Shown in pieces: positions 1 to 7,762 of a DNA stretch of 64,000 nucleotides (position 1 is its first letter; each line of letters opens with the position of its first letter). This stretch comes from Leptospiraceae bacterium. Its GTDB lineage: Bacteria > Spirochaetota > Leptospiria > Turneriellales > Turneriellaceae. The stretch lies in the NCBI GenBank assembly GCA_025055765.1, contig JANWWS010000049.1, positions 1 to 64,000 on the forward strand, in the 5' to 3' direction. Below the pieces are notes generated by a model. The model was not told the origin of the DNA, ran no database searches, and saw only the letters and a program-made list of their open reading frames with translations. The position numbers were made by a program, and so were the translations under genes.

Positions 1-656
1 CGGATGAATTCCATGGATTGCACGAACATGCCACCTGAACCACAGCAGGGGTCATAAACACGGCCGCGGTAGGGTTCGAGCATCTCCACCAGGAGTTTCA
101 CAATGCAGCGCGGTGTGTAAAACTCGCCGCCCTTGCGGCCCTCTGCGCTGGCAAATTGTGAGAGGAAATACTCATAAACACGACCAAGAACGTCTTTCGC
201 AACTTCCGCCTCACCGCCCATCTTGATGTTGCTTATCAAATCGATGAGCTCTCCCAACTTCCGCTTATCTAAAGCTTGCCGTGCATATTCCTTCGGTAAA
301 ACTCCTTTTAAGCTAGGATTGTCTTTCTCGATGGCCAGCATGGCTTCATCGATGATCTGCCCAATCTCGCTCTGCCGAGCATGTTTAGAAATATTTGACC
401 AGCGGGCTTTTTGCGGCACCCAAAAAATGTTTTTTGCCCGGTATTCGTCTGGGTCTTCTGGATTGGCATAGGATTCATTCTTTAATTGCTGATAGCACTC
501 GTCAAAGGCATCAGAAATGTATTTTAAAAAAATTAGTCCCAACACCACGTGCTTGTATTCGGCAGCATCCATGTTGCCGCGCAGAGCATCGGCCATCCGC
601 CAGAGATCAGCTTCATAACCAATCGGAGCTTGCGAATTCCTTTTTTTCTGGGGCAT
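1..656 (-). CDS. hsdM: Type I restriction-modification N6-adenine methylase (HsdM), N-terminal part, cut by window edge
   Basis: Minus-strand reading frame beginning at ATG 656 ([11 protein letters not shown]...) and open to base 1, so the gene is partial. The N-terminal half contains the HsdM helical domain ([34 protein letters not shown]) and then the start of the methylase domain with the SAM-binding motif [13 protein letters not shown] near residue 205. HsdM methylates adenine in the site chosen by HsdS; with HsdR the complex forms a type I restriction enzyme. The hsdS and hsdR partners would lie left of base 1. The spacing of family motifs looks normal and no frameshift is seen. The upstream Shine-Dalgarno is weak. 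Confidence 0.93.
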   Translation of the reverse strand, partial: MPQKKRNSQAPIGYEADLWRMADALRGNMDAAEYKHVVLGLIFLKYISDAFDECYQQLKNESYANPEDPDEYRAKNIFWVPQKARWSNISKHARQSEIGQIIDEAMLAIEKDNPSLKGVLPKEYARQALDKRKLGELIDLISNIKMGGEAEVAKDVLGRVYEYFLSQFASAEGRKGGEFYTPRCIVKLLVEMLEPYRGRVYDPCCGSGGMFVQSMEFI

Positions 657-923
657 GGAACGAGATCACCATGCTCGTTTCTGCCAGAAATCATTTTTTT
701 GACATTTTTTGGTCAATATTGGCAAAGCTAAGAAGCCTCTTGCCCTATCTTCTGGATTGTTTCCATGGCCACTTCTTTTCCTTAAAGCCCCGAGTACCCC
801 TGTTGCCTGCTTTGAAGTTTTTGACAGAGTAGGGAAAAGCAAACATATCCTTTCCCTTATCGCTCCCAATAACACCTCTTCACCATGATCTTGACAAAAC
901 GTGCAATATTAAAAGGGGGGTCT
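657..923. other. Intergenic region between hsdM and the acyl-CoA dehydrogenase gene
   Basis: Divergent intergenic stretch of about 270 bases. A minus-strand open frame of 69 codons (666-875) has no ribosome-binding site, no recognisable motif and unconvincing composition, so I do not call it a gene. The right part carries a possible promoter and a strong ribosome-binding site for the acyl-CoA dehydrogenase gene. Confidence 0.5.
821..849 (+). promoter_or_regulatory. Possible sigma-70 type promoter of the acyl-CoA dehydrogenase operon
   Basis: A perfect TTGACA at 821-826 is followed after 17 bases by CATATC (844-849), a poor -10 box matching only three of six consensus positions. It is correctly placed about 75 bases before the ATG at 924. 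The -35 is strong and the -10 weak, so this is tentative. Confidence 0.3.
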
Positions 924-2672
924 ATGATTGTTAGCAATTATCTCGAAGACAACGAAGACCTGCAATTCGTGCTTAAGCACTGTGTCGACTGGGAGCGGAT
1001 AATCCCTCTAAAAGAATATGACTTTCGAGACGCCCAAGAATACCAAAAAACCAAAGATCCCCGCTATGAACTAGCTCCATCGTCTGTGGCAGAAGCCCTA
1101 GATGCTTACTTTTCGGCCTTGGAGCAGGTAGGAGAAATCGCCGGCAAGGAACTAGCACCCCGTGCAAAATCCATGGAAAGAGAGGGTCTAAGATTCCACG
1201 ACGGTAAAGTGGATTTCCCGAAAGATATGCTCCACGTCATTGATCTTTTAGCTCAATCAGGGGTGCTTATGTACTCCACCCATCGACAATGGGGAGGATT
1301 GCAATTTCCCTACGCCGCCCAAATGGCCATTTTGGAGATGATCTCCCGCGCTGACGCGGCCTTTGGCATTGCTGTAGGCTGCTTCAACCTAGCCGATGTC
1401 ATTGAGCGGTTTGCCAGCCAAGAGCTCAAGGAAAAATATCTTCCCAAAATGCACGCAGCGGAGATGACGGGGGCCATGGCTCTCACGGAACCCAATTATG
1501 GTTCTGATCTTCAGAATATAAAGACAAGAGCAACAAAGCAAGCAGATGGGCGATGGGTTATTAACGGCACAAAGCGCTTTATCACCCATGGCTGTGGTAT
1601 CGGGGATAGGCCAGCAGCCATCCTCACCCTGGCGCGCACAGGGGGCGAAGGCGGTCGAGGACTTAGTTTCTTTCTCGTGGAAAGTAGTCACGTACAGGTG
1701 GCACGCATTGAAGAAAAATTGGGTCTGCACATATCCCCCACATGTGAAATAATCTACGAAAACACACCTGCTTATCTCATTGGCGAAGAAGGTAAGGGTC
1801 TTGTGAAATATGCCATGGACATGATGAATGGGGCACGACTTGGTATTGCTGTACAAGCCTTAGGCATTGCTGAGGCAGCCTATCGGGAAGGGGAAAAATA
1901 CGCCCGAGAGCGGATCCAATTTGGGCGCCCCATCTACGAAATTCCCCCTGTAAGACGAAGTATAAACGAGGCGGAGGCGCTCGTGCAGGCCATGCGTGCC
2001 TTGGTTTACCGCACCGCAGAAATTGTCGATACCTACGACGGTTTGGGACAAAAGTACCTACTTGCCGGCGAAGACGAAAAAACCGTACGACGCCGTGAGG
2101 ATGTACAACGCTATGAAAAACTCTCCCGTCTCTTAACCCCAACTGCCAAATACTTCTGCTCTGAAATGTGCAACAAGGTCGCTTATGACATGCTACAGGT
2201 CTTTGGCGGATCTGGTTACACGGAAGAGTACGATATCGCTAAGATCTACCGAGATGCACGCATCACCACTATATATGAAGGTACCTCCAATATGCAAGTG
2301 CTTGCCGCCATTGGACCTATTGTTGAGGGAGCAAGATCAGGTGGCCTTGTCTATAGCTACCTTGAAGAGCTAAAGGCAAAACAAGAAGAATCATTAAAAG
2401 AGAGCTTCACCCAAGCCATAGAGACCCTAGTCCGGCTTGTCAGTCTCTACAAAGAAAAAGAAAAAGAGGCAAGAGAGGCTTTATCTGTAGAGCTTGTAAA
2501 CTACTTTGCCTTTCTTATATGCGGCCTTTTGCTTGGGGAACAGCTATCCCTTTGCCAAAGAAAAGCCAGCGACTACTACCCGAAAAAAAAGGCCGTGGTA
2601 AAGAGCTATCTTGTCCTTATGCACAAGAACTTAGCTGCCGCTAAAGCGGTCTTAGAGACCTACCATGGCTGA
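924..2672 (+). CDS. Acyl-CoA dehydrogenase
   Basis: FAD-dependent enzyme that oxidises an acyl-CoA to the trans-2-enoyl-CoA, the first step of beta-oxidation. About 582 residues from ATG 924, chosen over an upstream ATG because AAAAGGGGGG lies just before it. Visible motifs are the signature AMALTEPNYGSDL near residue 185, RIQFGRPI near 330, and QVFGGSGYTEEY followed by TTIYEGTSN, whose Glu near residue 452 matches the catalytic base of medium-chain dehydrogenases. The protein is about 200 residues longer than classic 380-residue members, with a charged helical C-terminal extension as in the larger family members. It overlaps queF by 8 bases. Substrate chain length cannot be told from sequence. 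Confidence 0.95.
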   Translation: MIVSNYLEDNEDLQFVLKHCVDWERIIPLKEYDFRDAQEYQKTKDPRYELAPSSVAEALDAYFSALEQVGEIAGKELAPRAKSMEREGLRFHDGKVDFPKDMLHVIDLLAQSGVLMYSTHRQWGGLQFPYAAQMAILEMISRADAAFGIAVGCFNLADVIERFASQELKEKYLPKMHAAEMTGAMALTEPNYGSDLQNIKTRATKQADGRWVINGTKRFITHGCGIGDRPAAILTLARTGGEGGRGLSFFLVESSHVQVARIEEKLGLHISPTCEIIYENTPAYLIGEEGKGLVKYAMDMMNGARLGIAVQALGIAEAAYREGEKYARERIQFGRPIYEIPPVRRSINEAEALVQAMRALVYRTAEIVDTYDGLGQKYLLAGEDEKTVRRREDVQRYEKLSRLLTPTAKYFCSEMCNKVAYDMLQVFGGSGYTEEYDIAKIYRDARITTIYEGTSNMQVLAAIGPIVEGARSGGLVYSYLEELKAKQEESLKESFTQAIETLVRLVSLYKEKEKEAREALSVELVNYFAFLICGLLLGEQLSLCQRKASDYYPKKKAVVKSYLVLMHKNLAAAKAVLETYHG

Positions 2673-3069
2673 GCGCAAGTTTGGGGATTATTCTTCAAGA
2701 CAAGACCACATCCCAGACTTAAAAACCCCTGACATTGAGGTTTTTGAAAATGTATACCAAGGGCGCACATACGATATTTTTTTGGAAATTCCCGAATTTA
2801 CCGCCATTTGCCCTAAAACCGGCTTGCCAGACTTCGGCACCATTTATATTACCTACCGCCCAGATAAATTTTGTTTAGAATTAAAGTCTCTTAAGGAATA
2901 CTTTTTATTTTACCGTAATGTAGGGATTTTTCATGAAAACGTGGTAAACAAGGTTTTGGAAGATTTAGTGAAAGTAGCCCAGCCTTTTTACATGAAGGTT
3001 CGGGCCGACTATAACGTGCGCGGAGGCATCAAAACTACCGTCGAAAGAGAATATGTCCGAGAGGTATGA
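2665..3069 (+). CDS. queF: NADPH-dependent 7-cyano-7-deazaguanine reductase QueF
   Basis: Reduces preQ0 to preQ1 in queuosine biosynthesis, a cytoplasmic step in tRNA wobble-base modification. The 134-residue length matches the short single-domain QueF type. Visible are the active-site Cys in FTAICPKTG near residue 49, the proton-donor Asp in LPDFGTI near 56, the family motif ELKSLKEYFLFYR (E-x-K-S-x-K), and the substrate-binding pair His-Glu in FHENVVN near 90. It starts 8 bases inside the end of the acyl-CoA dehydrogenase gene and shares an ATGA overlap with the next gene, so the three genes are very probably co-translated. I see no functional link with acyl-CoA oxidation. Confidence 0.96.
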   Translation: MAERKFGDYSSRQDHIPDLKTPDIEVFENVYQGRTYDIFLEIPEFTAICPKTGLPDFGTIYITYRPDKFCLELKSLKEYFLFYRNVGIFHENVVNKVLEDLVKVAQPFYMKVRADYNVRGGIKTTVEREYVREV

Positions 3070-3782
3070 TACGGCGCCTACTAACATCTCCTTATCTTCT
3101 TGCTTTGCTTCTTGTGGTATTGTCAGCCTTAACCTCAGTCCTCCTGCAATCTCTCCTTTTCTCCTATCCCTGGAACAAAAGAGGGGACGACACCTCCTTT
3201 TCTAACCTGGGCTCGGTGCAATTTTTATGGCTACTTTTGGCACAGGCCCTGCCTTTTCTAGGGTGGACTGTTCTTTTTTTACGATTTGCAAAATTTCATT
3301 ATTATGTCTTTGAATTTTCTTTTAAGGCAAAAGAGTTTTTTCTAAGCCTAGGTGGCCTATTTCTTATAAATGCTCTCTCCTCAGCTCTGCTTCAACTCGT
3401 TGGGGTGGAGGTTAAGCAGTTTGAACAATTAGACCGTGCCTTATTGCGCGAAGATCCCTTTCCTTTTTTTCTCGCCGTGGGAGTTCTTGCCCCTGTTTAT
3501 GAAGAATTCGTCTTTCGCGGGGTTCTCTTCGCCACCTTATACGAGAAAGCACGCCATTTTTTCACAAAAGCTCTAGCCTGGTTATATCCGGCTCTGCTTT
3601 TTACTATCCTACACTACGAAAATGCCCACCATGCCATGGTTTTGCTGCCAATTTTTTTTCTCGCTCTATACCTGACCTTCGTAACCTGGTATCATAAGAA
3701 TATCGCTCTTTCAGTGGCCATCCATGCCGTGCAAAATTTCATCGCTGGCCTTGCCTTTCTTTATTTACCTGAAAAGCCATAA
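3066..3782 (+). CDS. CPBP family intramembrane metalloprotease (CAAX/ABI type)
   Basis: Polytopic membrane protein of 238 residues with about six to seven hydrophobic segments. The family motifs are present in order: EEFVFRG near residue 146 (double Glu and Arg), a helix with His at LLFTILHYENAH near 182, and HAVQNFIAG near 218. These form the metal-dependent active site of the glutamic-type intramembrane protease fold. Bacterial members act on membrane proteins or peptides, but the substrate is unknown here. The start overlaps the queF stop (ATGA), and the 3' end overlaps the convergent small membrane-protein gene by 22 bases. Confidence 0.88.
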   Translation: MIRRLLTSPYLLALLLVVLSALTSVLLQSLLFSYPWNKRGDDTSFSNLGSVQFLWLLLAQALPFLGWTVLFLRFAKFHYYVFEFSFKAKEFFLSLGGLFLINALSSALLQLVGVEVKQFEQLDRALLREDPFPFFLAVGVLAPVYEEFVFRGVLFATLYEKARHFFTKALAWLYPALLFTILHYENAHHAMVLLPIFFLALYLTFVTWYHKNIALSVAIHAVQNFIAGLAFLYLPEKP

Positions 3783-4075
3783 TCTGTGGGCAAAATAGCA
3801 TAGAGAATTTTTTCTGCCTCGTCTTCGTCGAGCCAGATATCATAGATTTCCACCGTACTCAAGTTTTTTCCCGCCCTTTCCTTCAAGGCCAATATCCCAA
3901 ATAGACTAAAACCAACTATGAAAATTATACATAAGAAGACGTTTTTTCTCAGCTTTTCCCTTTGAAACCGGCCTTCTATAGATCTTCCCAAATCCTGAGA
4001 CCACGCTTTGCTCTTAAGTCGGATGTGGATATCCTTCTCAAGAGCGCTTTTTTTAGAAGACAATTTTGCCTCCAT
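3761..4075 (-). CDS. Small single-pass membrane protein, candidate anti-sigma factor
   Basis: A 104-residue protein with a basic N-terminal segment of about 45 residues, one hydrophobic helix (FLCIIFIVGFSLFGILAL, about 47-64) and a short acidic C-terminal tail. I recognise no family. It is the last gene of a three-gene set and its start overlaps the sigma-factor gene by 23 bases, which points to coupled translation. The topology (short cytoplasmic N-terminus, one TM, short periplasmic tail) is that of CnrY/NccY-like anti-sigma factors, which clamp an ECF sigma factor with a short N-terminal segment. It has no zinc-binding HxxxCxxC motif of classical ZAS anti-sigma factors. The function is inferred from context only. 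Confidence 0.7.
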   Translation of the reverse strand: MEAKLSSKKSALEKDIHIRLKSKAWSQDLGRSIEGRFQREKLRKNVFLCIIFIVGFSLFGILALKERAGKNLSTVEIYDIWLDEDEAEKILYAILPTDYGFSGK

Positions 4076-4595
4076 AAAAGCGAGCTATTTTTTCTTTTAG
4101 ACGAGATAAAGCAGATTTTACACTTCCATTTTTTATCTTGAGCATTTGCGCAATTTCTCTAATTTTGTAACCTTCTAGTCGCAGGCGTAAAATCTCCCAG
4201 TGCCTATATTTTAGGCGCGGACGGAAAAAAGACATGAATGCATCAAAACGAAGCTCGGCTTTCTCCTCCTGTGGGTATTTCTCTAAGAACCACCTTTCAT
4301 GCTTATCCTGGAATTTTTTTTCTTTCTTAAGGTAGCGCCAGGTTTCGTGTTGGGCAAGCCTTGCAAGAAAGCTCAGCCAGGAAGGCTCATCTTGGGGGGC
4401 TTTTCCCTTCAGCATAGCCTTAAATGCCCTGAAATATGTCTCTTGCGCGATGTCATCTAAAGCATGGCGATACTCCTGAGGTAAATTTCGCCCAATGGAG
4501 GTCAAAACAACATCCTTTGTTTTCTCAACAAATTCTGCGAAAAATTCGGCGTTGGGAATAAAACCCTCGATCTTAGTGGTGGGGACTTCTTTCAT
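4053..4595 (-). CDS. ECF-type RNA polymerase sigma factor
   Basis: About 180 residues from ATG 4595. A longer start at 4652 is possible but would overlap the upstream gene by 80 bases. Region 2 is visible in LDDIAQETYFRAFKAML and the following WRYLKKEKKF, and region 4 in the helix-turn-helix HWEILRLRLEGYKIREIAQML followed by KNGSVKSALSRLKEKI. There is no region 1 or 3, as expected for group 4 (ECF) factors. It is overlapped at the 5' end by the Spy-like gene and at the 3' end by the one-TM protein gene. This arrangement suggests an envelope-responsive sigma with a periplasmic sensor and a membrane anti-sigma. A matching promoter lies upstream of the operon. Confidence 0.9.
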   Translation of the reverse strand: MKEVPTTKIEGFIPNAEFFAEFVEKTKDVVLTSIGRNLPQEYRHALDDIAQETYFRAFKAMLKGKAPQDEPSWLSFLARLAQHETWRYLKKEKKFQDKHERWFLEKYPQEEKAELRFDAFMSFFRPRLKYRHWEILRLRLEGYKIREIAQMLKIKNGSVKSALSRLKEKIARFYGGKIVF

Positions 4596-5010
4596 GGTGC
4601 TTACGCCATCTCTCCTTGAGATAACTACGGAATTTGGACTTTTGTTCGGCATTCAAGAGCTCTTCAATGGCTAGCCTATGGTCAAGTCGTAAGAGATGTA
4701 ATTCTTTTTTCTTCTCATGGATATCTGTCACGACCATCTGGGCCTTTGCCCGGTCAATTACATCTGATTCTAAAATCTCGTCCATTTGCTTTTTCAAATT
4801 CCGCAGACTCTTGTGCAAATGAAGTGCCTTTTCGTGAAAGCGATTGTTCACCTCTTTGAGCTTTTTTACCTGCTCTTCAGAGAGCTGAAGTTTTTTTTGC
4901 AAAACTTCTATGTCAAGCCAGGCCCCTTTTTCAGGTTTTTCTTCCAAGCCGCGCTCGGTTGCCAGGGAGAGCCCAAAGAAAAGTAAAAAGCAAGCCACTC
5001 TTTTTCCCAT
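4573..5010 (-). CDS. Spy/CpxP/ZraP-like periplasmic protein, candidate envelope or metal sensor
   Basis: A 145-residue protein with an N-terminal signal peptide (MGKRVACFLLFFGLSLA) and then an almost wholly helical, charged region. The segment LQLSEEQVKKLKEVNNRF resembles the LTxxQ-type motif of the Spy/CpxP/ZraP/CnrX fold, and the second half (ELLNAEQKSKFRSYLKERW) resembles the second such motif. The fold gives a hooked four-helix dimer that binds unfolded proteins or metals. The His-rich end (KHHERSPHH) could bind metal. A strong ribosome-binding site (AAGGGGG) precedes the ATG at 5010. It is first in an operon with an ECF sigma and a one-TM protein, which argues for a CnrX-like sensing role. 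Confidence 0.8.
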   Translation of the reverse strand: MGKRVACFLLFFGLSLATERGLEEKPEKGAWLDIEVLQKKLQLSEEQVKKLKEVNNRFHEKALHLHKSLRNLKKQMDEILESDVIDRAKAQMVVTDIHEKKKELHLLRLDHRLAIEELLNAEQKSKFRSYLKERWRKHHERSPHH

Positions 5011-5037
5011 AAATAATCCCCCTTTTTATTTTTATTT

Positions 5038-5066
5038 TATAACCCCCTCAGGTAGAAAAAGGTTCC
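5038..5066 (-). promoter_or_regulatory. ECF-type promoter upstream of the Spy-like/sigma operon
   Basis: Read on the minus strand, GGAACC (5066-5061) is followed by a 17-base spacer and GTTATA (5043-5038), ending about 27 bases before the ATG at 5010. GGAAC-type -35 boxes are typical of ECF sigma factors, so the operon may be autoregulated by its own sigma. The match was found by eye and transcription has not been shown. Confidence 0.5.
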
Positions 5067-5176
5067 CTTAATTTTTCCATGCGTTTTTTCATACTTCTCG
5101 TGCAAACGCTTGACAGAAAAAAGGACTTTTGCGCCCTGGATGAAGCACTTTAGTTTGCTCTGGGAGGTATACATTG

Positions 5177-5794
5177 ATGCAAAGAAAAGTATCTTTTGGT
5201 TGGATAGTCCTTTTCCTTTTAGCATGCGCAAAGCCGCCGCAAGCACAAAAAGCAGATGCGCGTGGTATATTTCCTGTCGCAAAGCCAGAAGGCAAAGAGG
5301 TAGCACTTGACGTTGAAAAAAGCGTTATTAAGTGGATAGGCACAAAGATTACCGGCCGGCACAATGGCACGGTAAAACTAAAATCAGGTTCGGTTTACAT
5401 CAACCGAGGGTTTGTCACAGCGGGTCGCTTTGTGGTGGACATGACAACCATTACAAATCTCGATCTTGAAGGTGAGTTTAAGGCAAAATTAGAAAAGCAT
5501 CTCAAATCTCCCGATTTCTTTGATGTGGAAAAATACCCAGAGGCTGTTTTTGAAATAGCTGCCGTGGTTCCCGGTAAGGATAGCGATCGAGTGCAAGGCA
5601 ATCTTACTATGAGAGGTGTCACTCATGGGATTGAATTTGATGCCCATTTAGAGAGAGAAGCAGGGACTATAAAAAGGGCCCATGCTGTTTTTAACATCGA
5701 CCGTCAGAAATGGGGTGTGGCGTATAAGGGCAAGCCTGACGATTTAATATCCGACATTGTGAATTTGGAATTAGACCTTTATACCAAAAAATAA
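5177..5794 (+). CDS. YceI-family lipoprotein
   Basis: A 205-residue exported protein. The N-terminus has a hydrophobic segment ending in LLACAK, a lipobox with Cys near residue 17. Residues from about 45 to the end match the YceI lipocalin-like beta-barrel (VIKWIGTKITGRHNGTVKL, FFDVEKYPEAVFEI, GNLTMRGVTHGIEFDAHL, FNIDRQKWGVAY). YceI proteins bind isoprenoid or other lipophilic molecules in the periplasm; the ligand here is unknown. The start is ATG 5177 with GGGAGG nine bases upstream; a TTG directly before it is the alternative. It is divergent from the sigma operon and convergent with the nuclease gene. Confidence 0.93.
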   Translation: MQRKVSFGWIVLFLLACAKPPQAQKADARGIFPVAKPEGKEVALDVEKSVIKWIGTKITGRHNGTVKLKSGSVYINRGFVTAGRFVVDMTTITNLDLEGEFKAKLEKHLKSPDFFDVEKYPEAVFEIAAVVPGKDSDRVQGNLTMRGVTHGIEFDAHLEREAGTIKRAHAVFNIDRQKWGVAYKGKPDDLISDIVNLELDLYTKK

Positions 5795-5807
5795 AGTACG
5801 CGCCTTT

Positions 5808-6578
5808 TTACGGCAAATCCCAGATGTCCTCGGCACGGGTCTCCTCAAGGGGGATCTCTTCCTCATCGGGCAGTTCATGAAAAAAGTCAAGCCCGGTGAG
5901 TTTTTCAATTTCTCGAATAGTGGTAATGTACTTTCTCAGCTCCTTGGTCTTGGCCTCCTCATGGGGGATTGAGAGAGCGAGTGCCTTTAGTTTATCTTTA
6001 TCACGAGCTAGGGTTATTTTATAGAAGGCAAGGGGTACCCATATACCCCTGCCTATTGTCAGGTTTTTTTCGGGAGAAAAAATAGGACCTGTGACCACAT
6101 AGATGGTGCCAAACTTCTTGGTATGGTTTTTAAGATTTAACTTTTCGACAAAGGACCATATCCCCGCATTGTGGCTCTGCCTTTGCGGGACAATGTTACT
6201 CATGAGATAGGTCTCTTCTTGCGCTTTCTTGCCATAACAAAGAAAAATAGCAAGAGATGGGGCCATATGGCCACGGGAGTAACCACTATGGGTATAATCT
6301 TGTGGTTCTACACGCGCCATGGTGCGAAAATCAACAAAAAAGTGTTTCGTGCGTTCATATTTTTCACTGCGTTCACATTCATAAAGACGATAGGCAACCC
6401 ATAGGGGATTCTTTCTTTGTTCACTGTAACCAACGCTATAACCAATGTTTTCAAGGACCAGTAATTCTTCTTGGCTAATGGGGATACCAGCAAAAGTATG
6501 CTCAGCAAAAATGAGCTGAGGATGGAAAAAGTATAATAAGAACAAGGCACTTAGGGTCTTGAGATTGCGATAAACCAT
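5808..6578 (-). CDS. Secreted DNA/RNA non-specific endonuclease (NUC family)
   Basis: A 256-residue protein with a signal peptide (hydrophobic segment ending in LIFA near residue 25). The beta-beta-alpha-metal nuclease motif appears as GYSRGHMAPS near residue 103; the family form is D/SRGH, with His as general base. The metal-ligand Asn region follows in LMSNIVPQRQSHNAGIWSF. Such enzymes cleave DNA and RNA outside the cytoplasm, for nutrition or defence. It is the last gene of the purD operon, overlapping the TraB gene by 28 bases. Nothing suggests an immunity protein nearby. The C-terminal 25 residues are acidic and carry no recognised motif. Confidence 0.92.
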   Translation of the reverse strand: MVYRNLKTLSALFLLYFFHPQLIFAEHTFAGIPISQEELLVLENIGYSVGYSEQRKNPLWVAYRLYECERSEKYERTKHFFVDFRTMARVEPQDYTHSGYSRGHMAPSLAIFLCYGKKAQEETYLMSNIVPQRQSHNAGIWSFVEKLNLKNHTKKFGTIYVVTGPIFSPEKNLTIGRGIWVPLAFYKITLARDKDKLKALALSIPHEEAKTKELRKYITTIREIEKLTGLDFFHELPDEEEIPLEETRAEDIWDLP

Positions 6579-7762
6579 AGAGCTAAGATTGTGGCAAGAG
6601 AAGAGGCAATTTGGGGTAAGATAAAGAGTAAGATGATGCGCAAAACCCGGTTTTTGAGGATTAGCGAAAGACTGGTGCTGTCATGAGCCAGGTTTTCAAA
6701 ATCTCTTACCCTCGGCTTGCGGTACTTCGCTTCAAAAAACGCGGCGAGCCAGCCGGGCTTAAAAATGGGGTTAAAATTAGATATGGGTCCCGACAACAAG
6801 GCAGAGAGGATCGCTGCTGGATGTGCTCGCACAAGCAAAGCAAAAAAGCCTGGCAGAGTGGATTTCAAGGAAATCCACACAAAAAGATTACGTAGCACCA
6901 TATCTAACTGCGAGAAATCTGTAAAATAGGTGAAGAGTGCCAATAAAATAAGCATGGGCAAGACGATCTGCAAGAGGCTCAAGAACTTTGACTTTGGGGG
7001 TATTTCAGTTAACGAGGCAAGATCGTGTTCCTCTTGAATATGGTGTACAATGCCAGCAACATGGGCTGATCCCACTATAGCCACGATGGTTTTCTTGGGG
7101 TTATCTTGGGCAAGCTTGCGTATTTTTTGTGCCATGTATTTATCTCGCTCATCGAGCAAAATTTTCTTTAGCCCCCAATATCTTCGGGGGAGCTGGCTTA
7201 GTAGATTTTGTAAAACATCCTGCTCTCTCATTTTTTCTATTTCTTGGGCATCAACTTTCTCGCGAGAAAAGAGAGCTACGAGAAGCTCACTAAAAAGCTG
7301 CATTTTTTGAAAAAAACTCAATTGGTGTGAGGCTCTTTTCAAGGTTATTTGGATGTCGCGGTCAACGAGTTCTACCAAAAAACCCTTTGCTTTTGCCAAT
7401 TCTATAGCACGGTACATCTCGGCACCAACTTCCGTCTTCATTTCAAGAGCCATTCTTTTCTGATATATGGACAAAAGTATCGTAGCGACTAAGAGATAGA
7501 TTTTTCTTTCTTTAATCACCTCAGCCAAGTTCAGCTTTTGCCATCGCTCTTTATCCATCATAGCTTGAAAGCGAGAGTTGCAGAGCTCCACGGCAACAAT
7601 GGCCTGCCTGTGGCTATTTAAGATTTTTTCCACATCCTTTACAGATTGCTTTGAGACATGAGCTGTGCCTAAAATTTTTATTTTCGCTTTTTCCAAGGTA
7701 AGAGTCGTTATGTTCGTAGTTTCAATAGTTTTTCTCGCCTTTCTAGAAGTAGCTTTTTTCAT
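6551..7762 (-). CDS. TraB/PrgY-family membrane protein
   Basis: 403 residues. The N-terminal half matches the TraB (PrgY/GumN-like) domain: ILGTAHVSKQSVKDVEKIL near 31-50, AVELCNSRF near 77, and KKTIVAIVGSAHVAGI near 225, where the two GxAH motifs resemble the proposed metalloprotease-type active site. The C-terminal 150 residues hold about four hydrophobic segments. Characterised members inhibit pheromone signalling in enterococci, and eukaryotic relatives are in organelle membranes; the biochemical role in most bacteria is unknown. It overlaps the upstream unknown gene by 4 bases and the downstream nuclease by 28, so the four-gene operon is tightly coupled. Confidence 0.88.
   Translation of the reverse strand: MKKATSRKARKTIETTNITTLTLEKAKIKILGTAHVSKQSVKDVEKILNSHRQAIVAVELCNSRFQAMMDKERWQKLNLAEVIKERKIYLLVATILLSIYQKRMALEMKTEVGAEMYRAIELAKAKGFLVELVDRDIQITLKRASHQLSFFQKMQLFSELLVALFSREKVDAQEIEKMREQDVLQNLLSQLPRRYWGLKKILLDERDKYMAQKIRKLAQDNPKKTIVAIVGSAHVAGIVHHIQEEHDLASLTEIPPKSKFLSLLQIVLPMLILLALFTYFTDFSQLDMVLRNLFVWISLKSTLPGFFALLVRAHPAAILSALLSGPISNFNPIFKPGWLAAFFEAKYRKPRVRDFENLAHDSTSLSLILKNRVLRIILLFILPQIASSLATILALWFIAISRP

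Noticed and set aside
666-875. Minus-strand 69-codon open frame beside hsdM
   Set aside because: No ribosome-binding site, no motif, and composition is not convincing; it overlaps the likely promoter region of the acyl-CoA dehydrogenase gene.
4573-4652. Sigma factor start at 4652 overlapping the Spy-like gene by 80 bases
   Set aside because: An ATG at 4595 gives a normal-length ECF factor and a smaller 23-base overlap.
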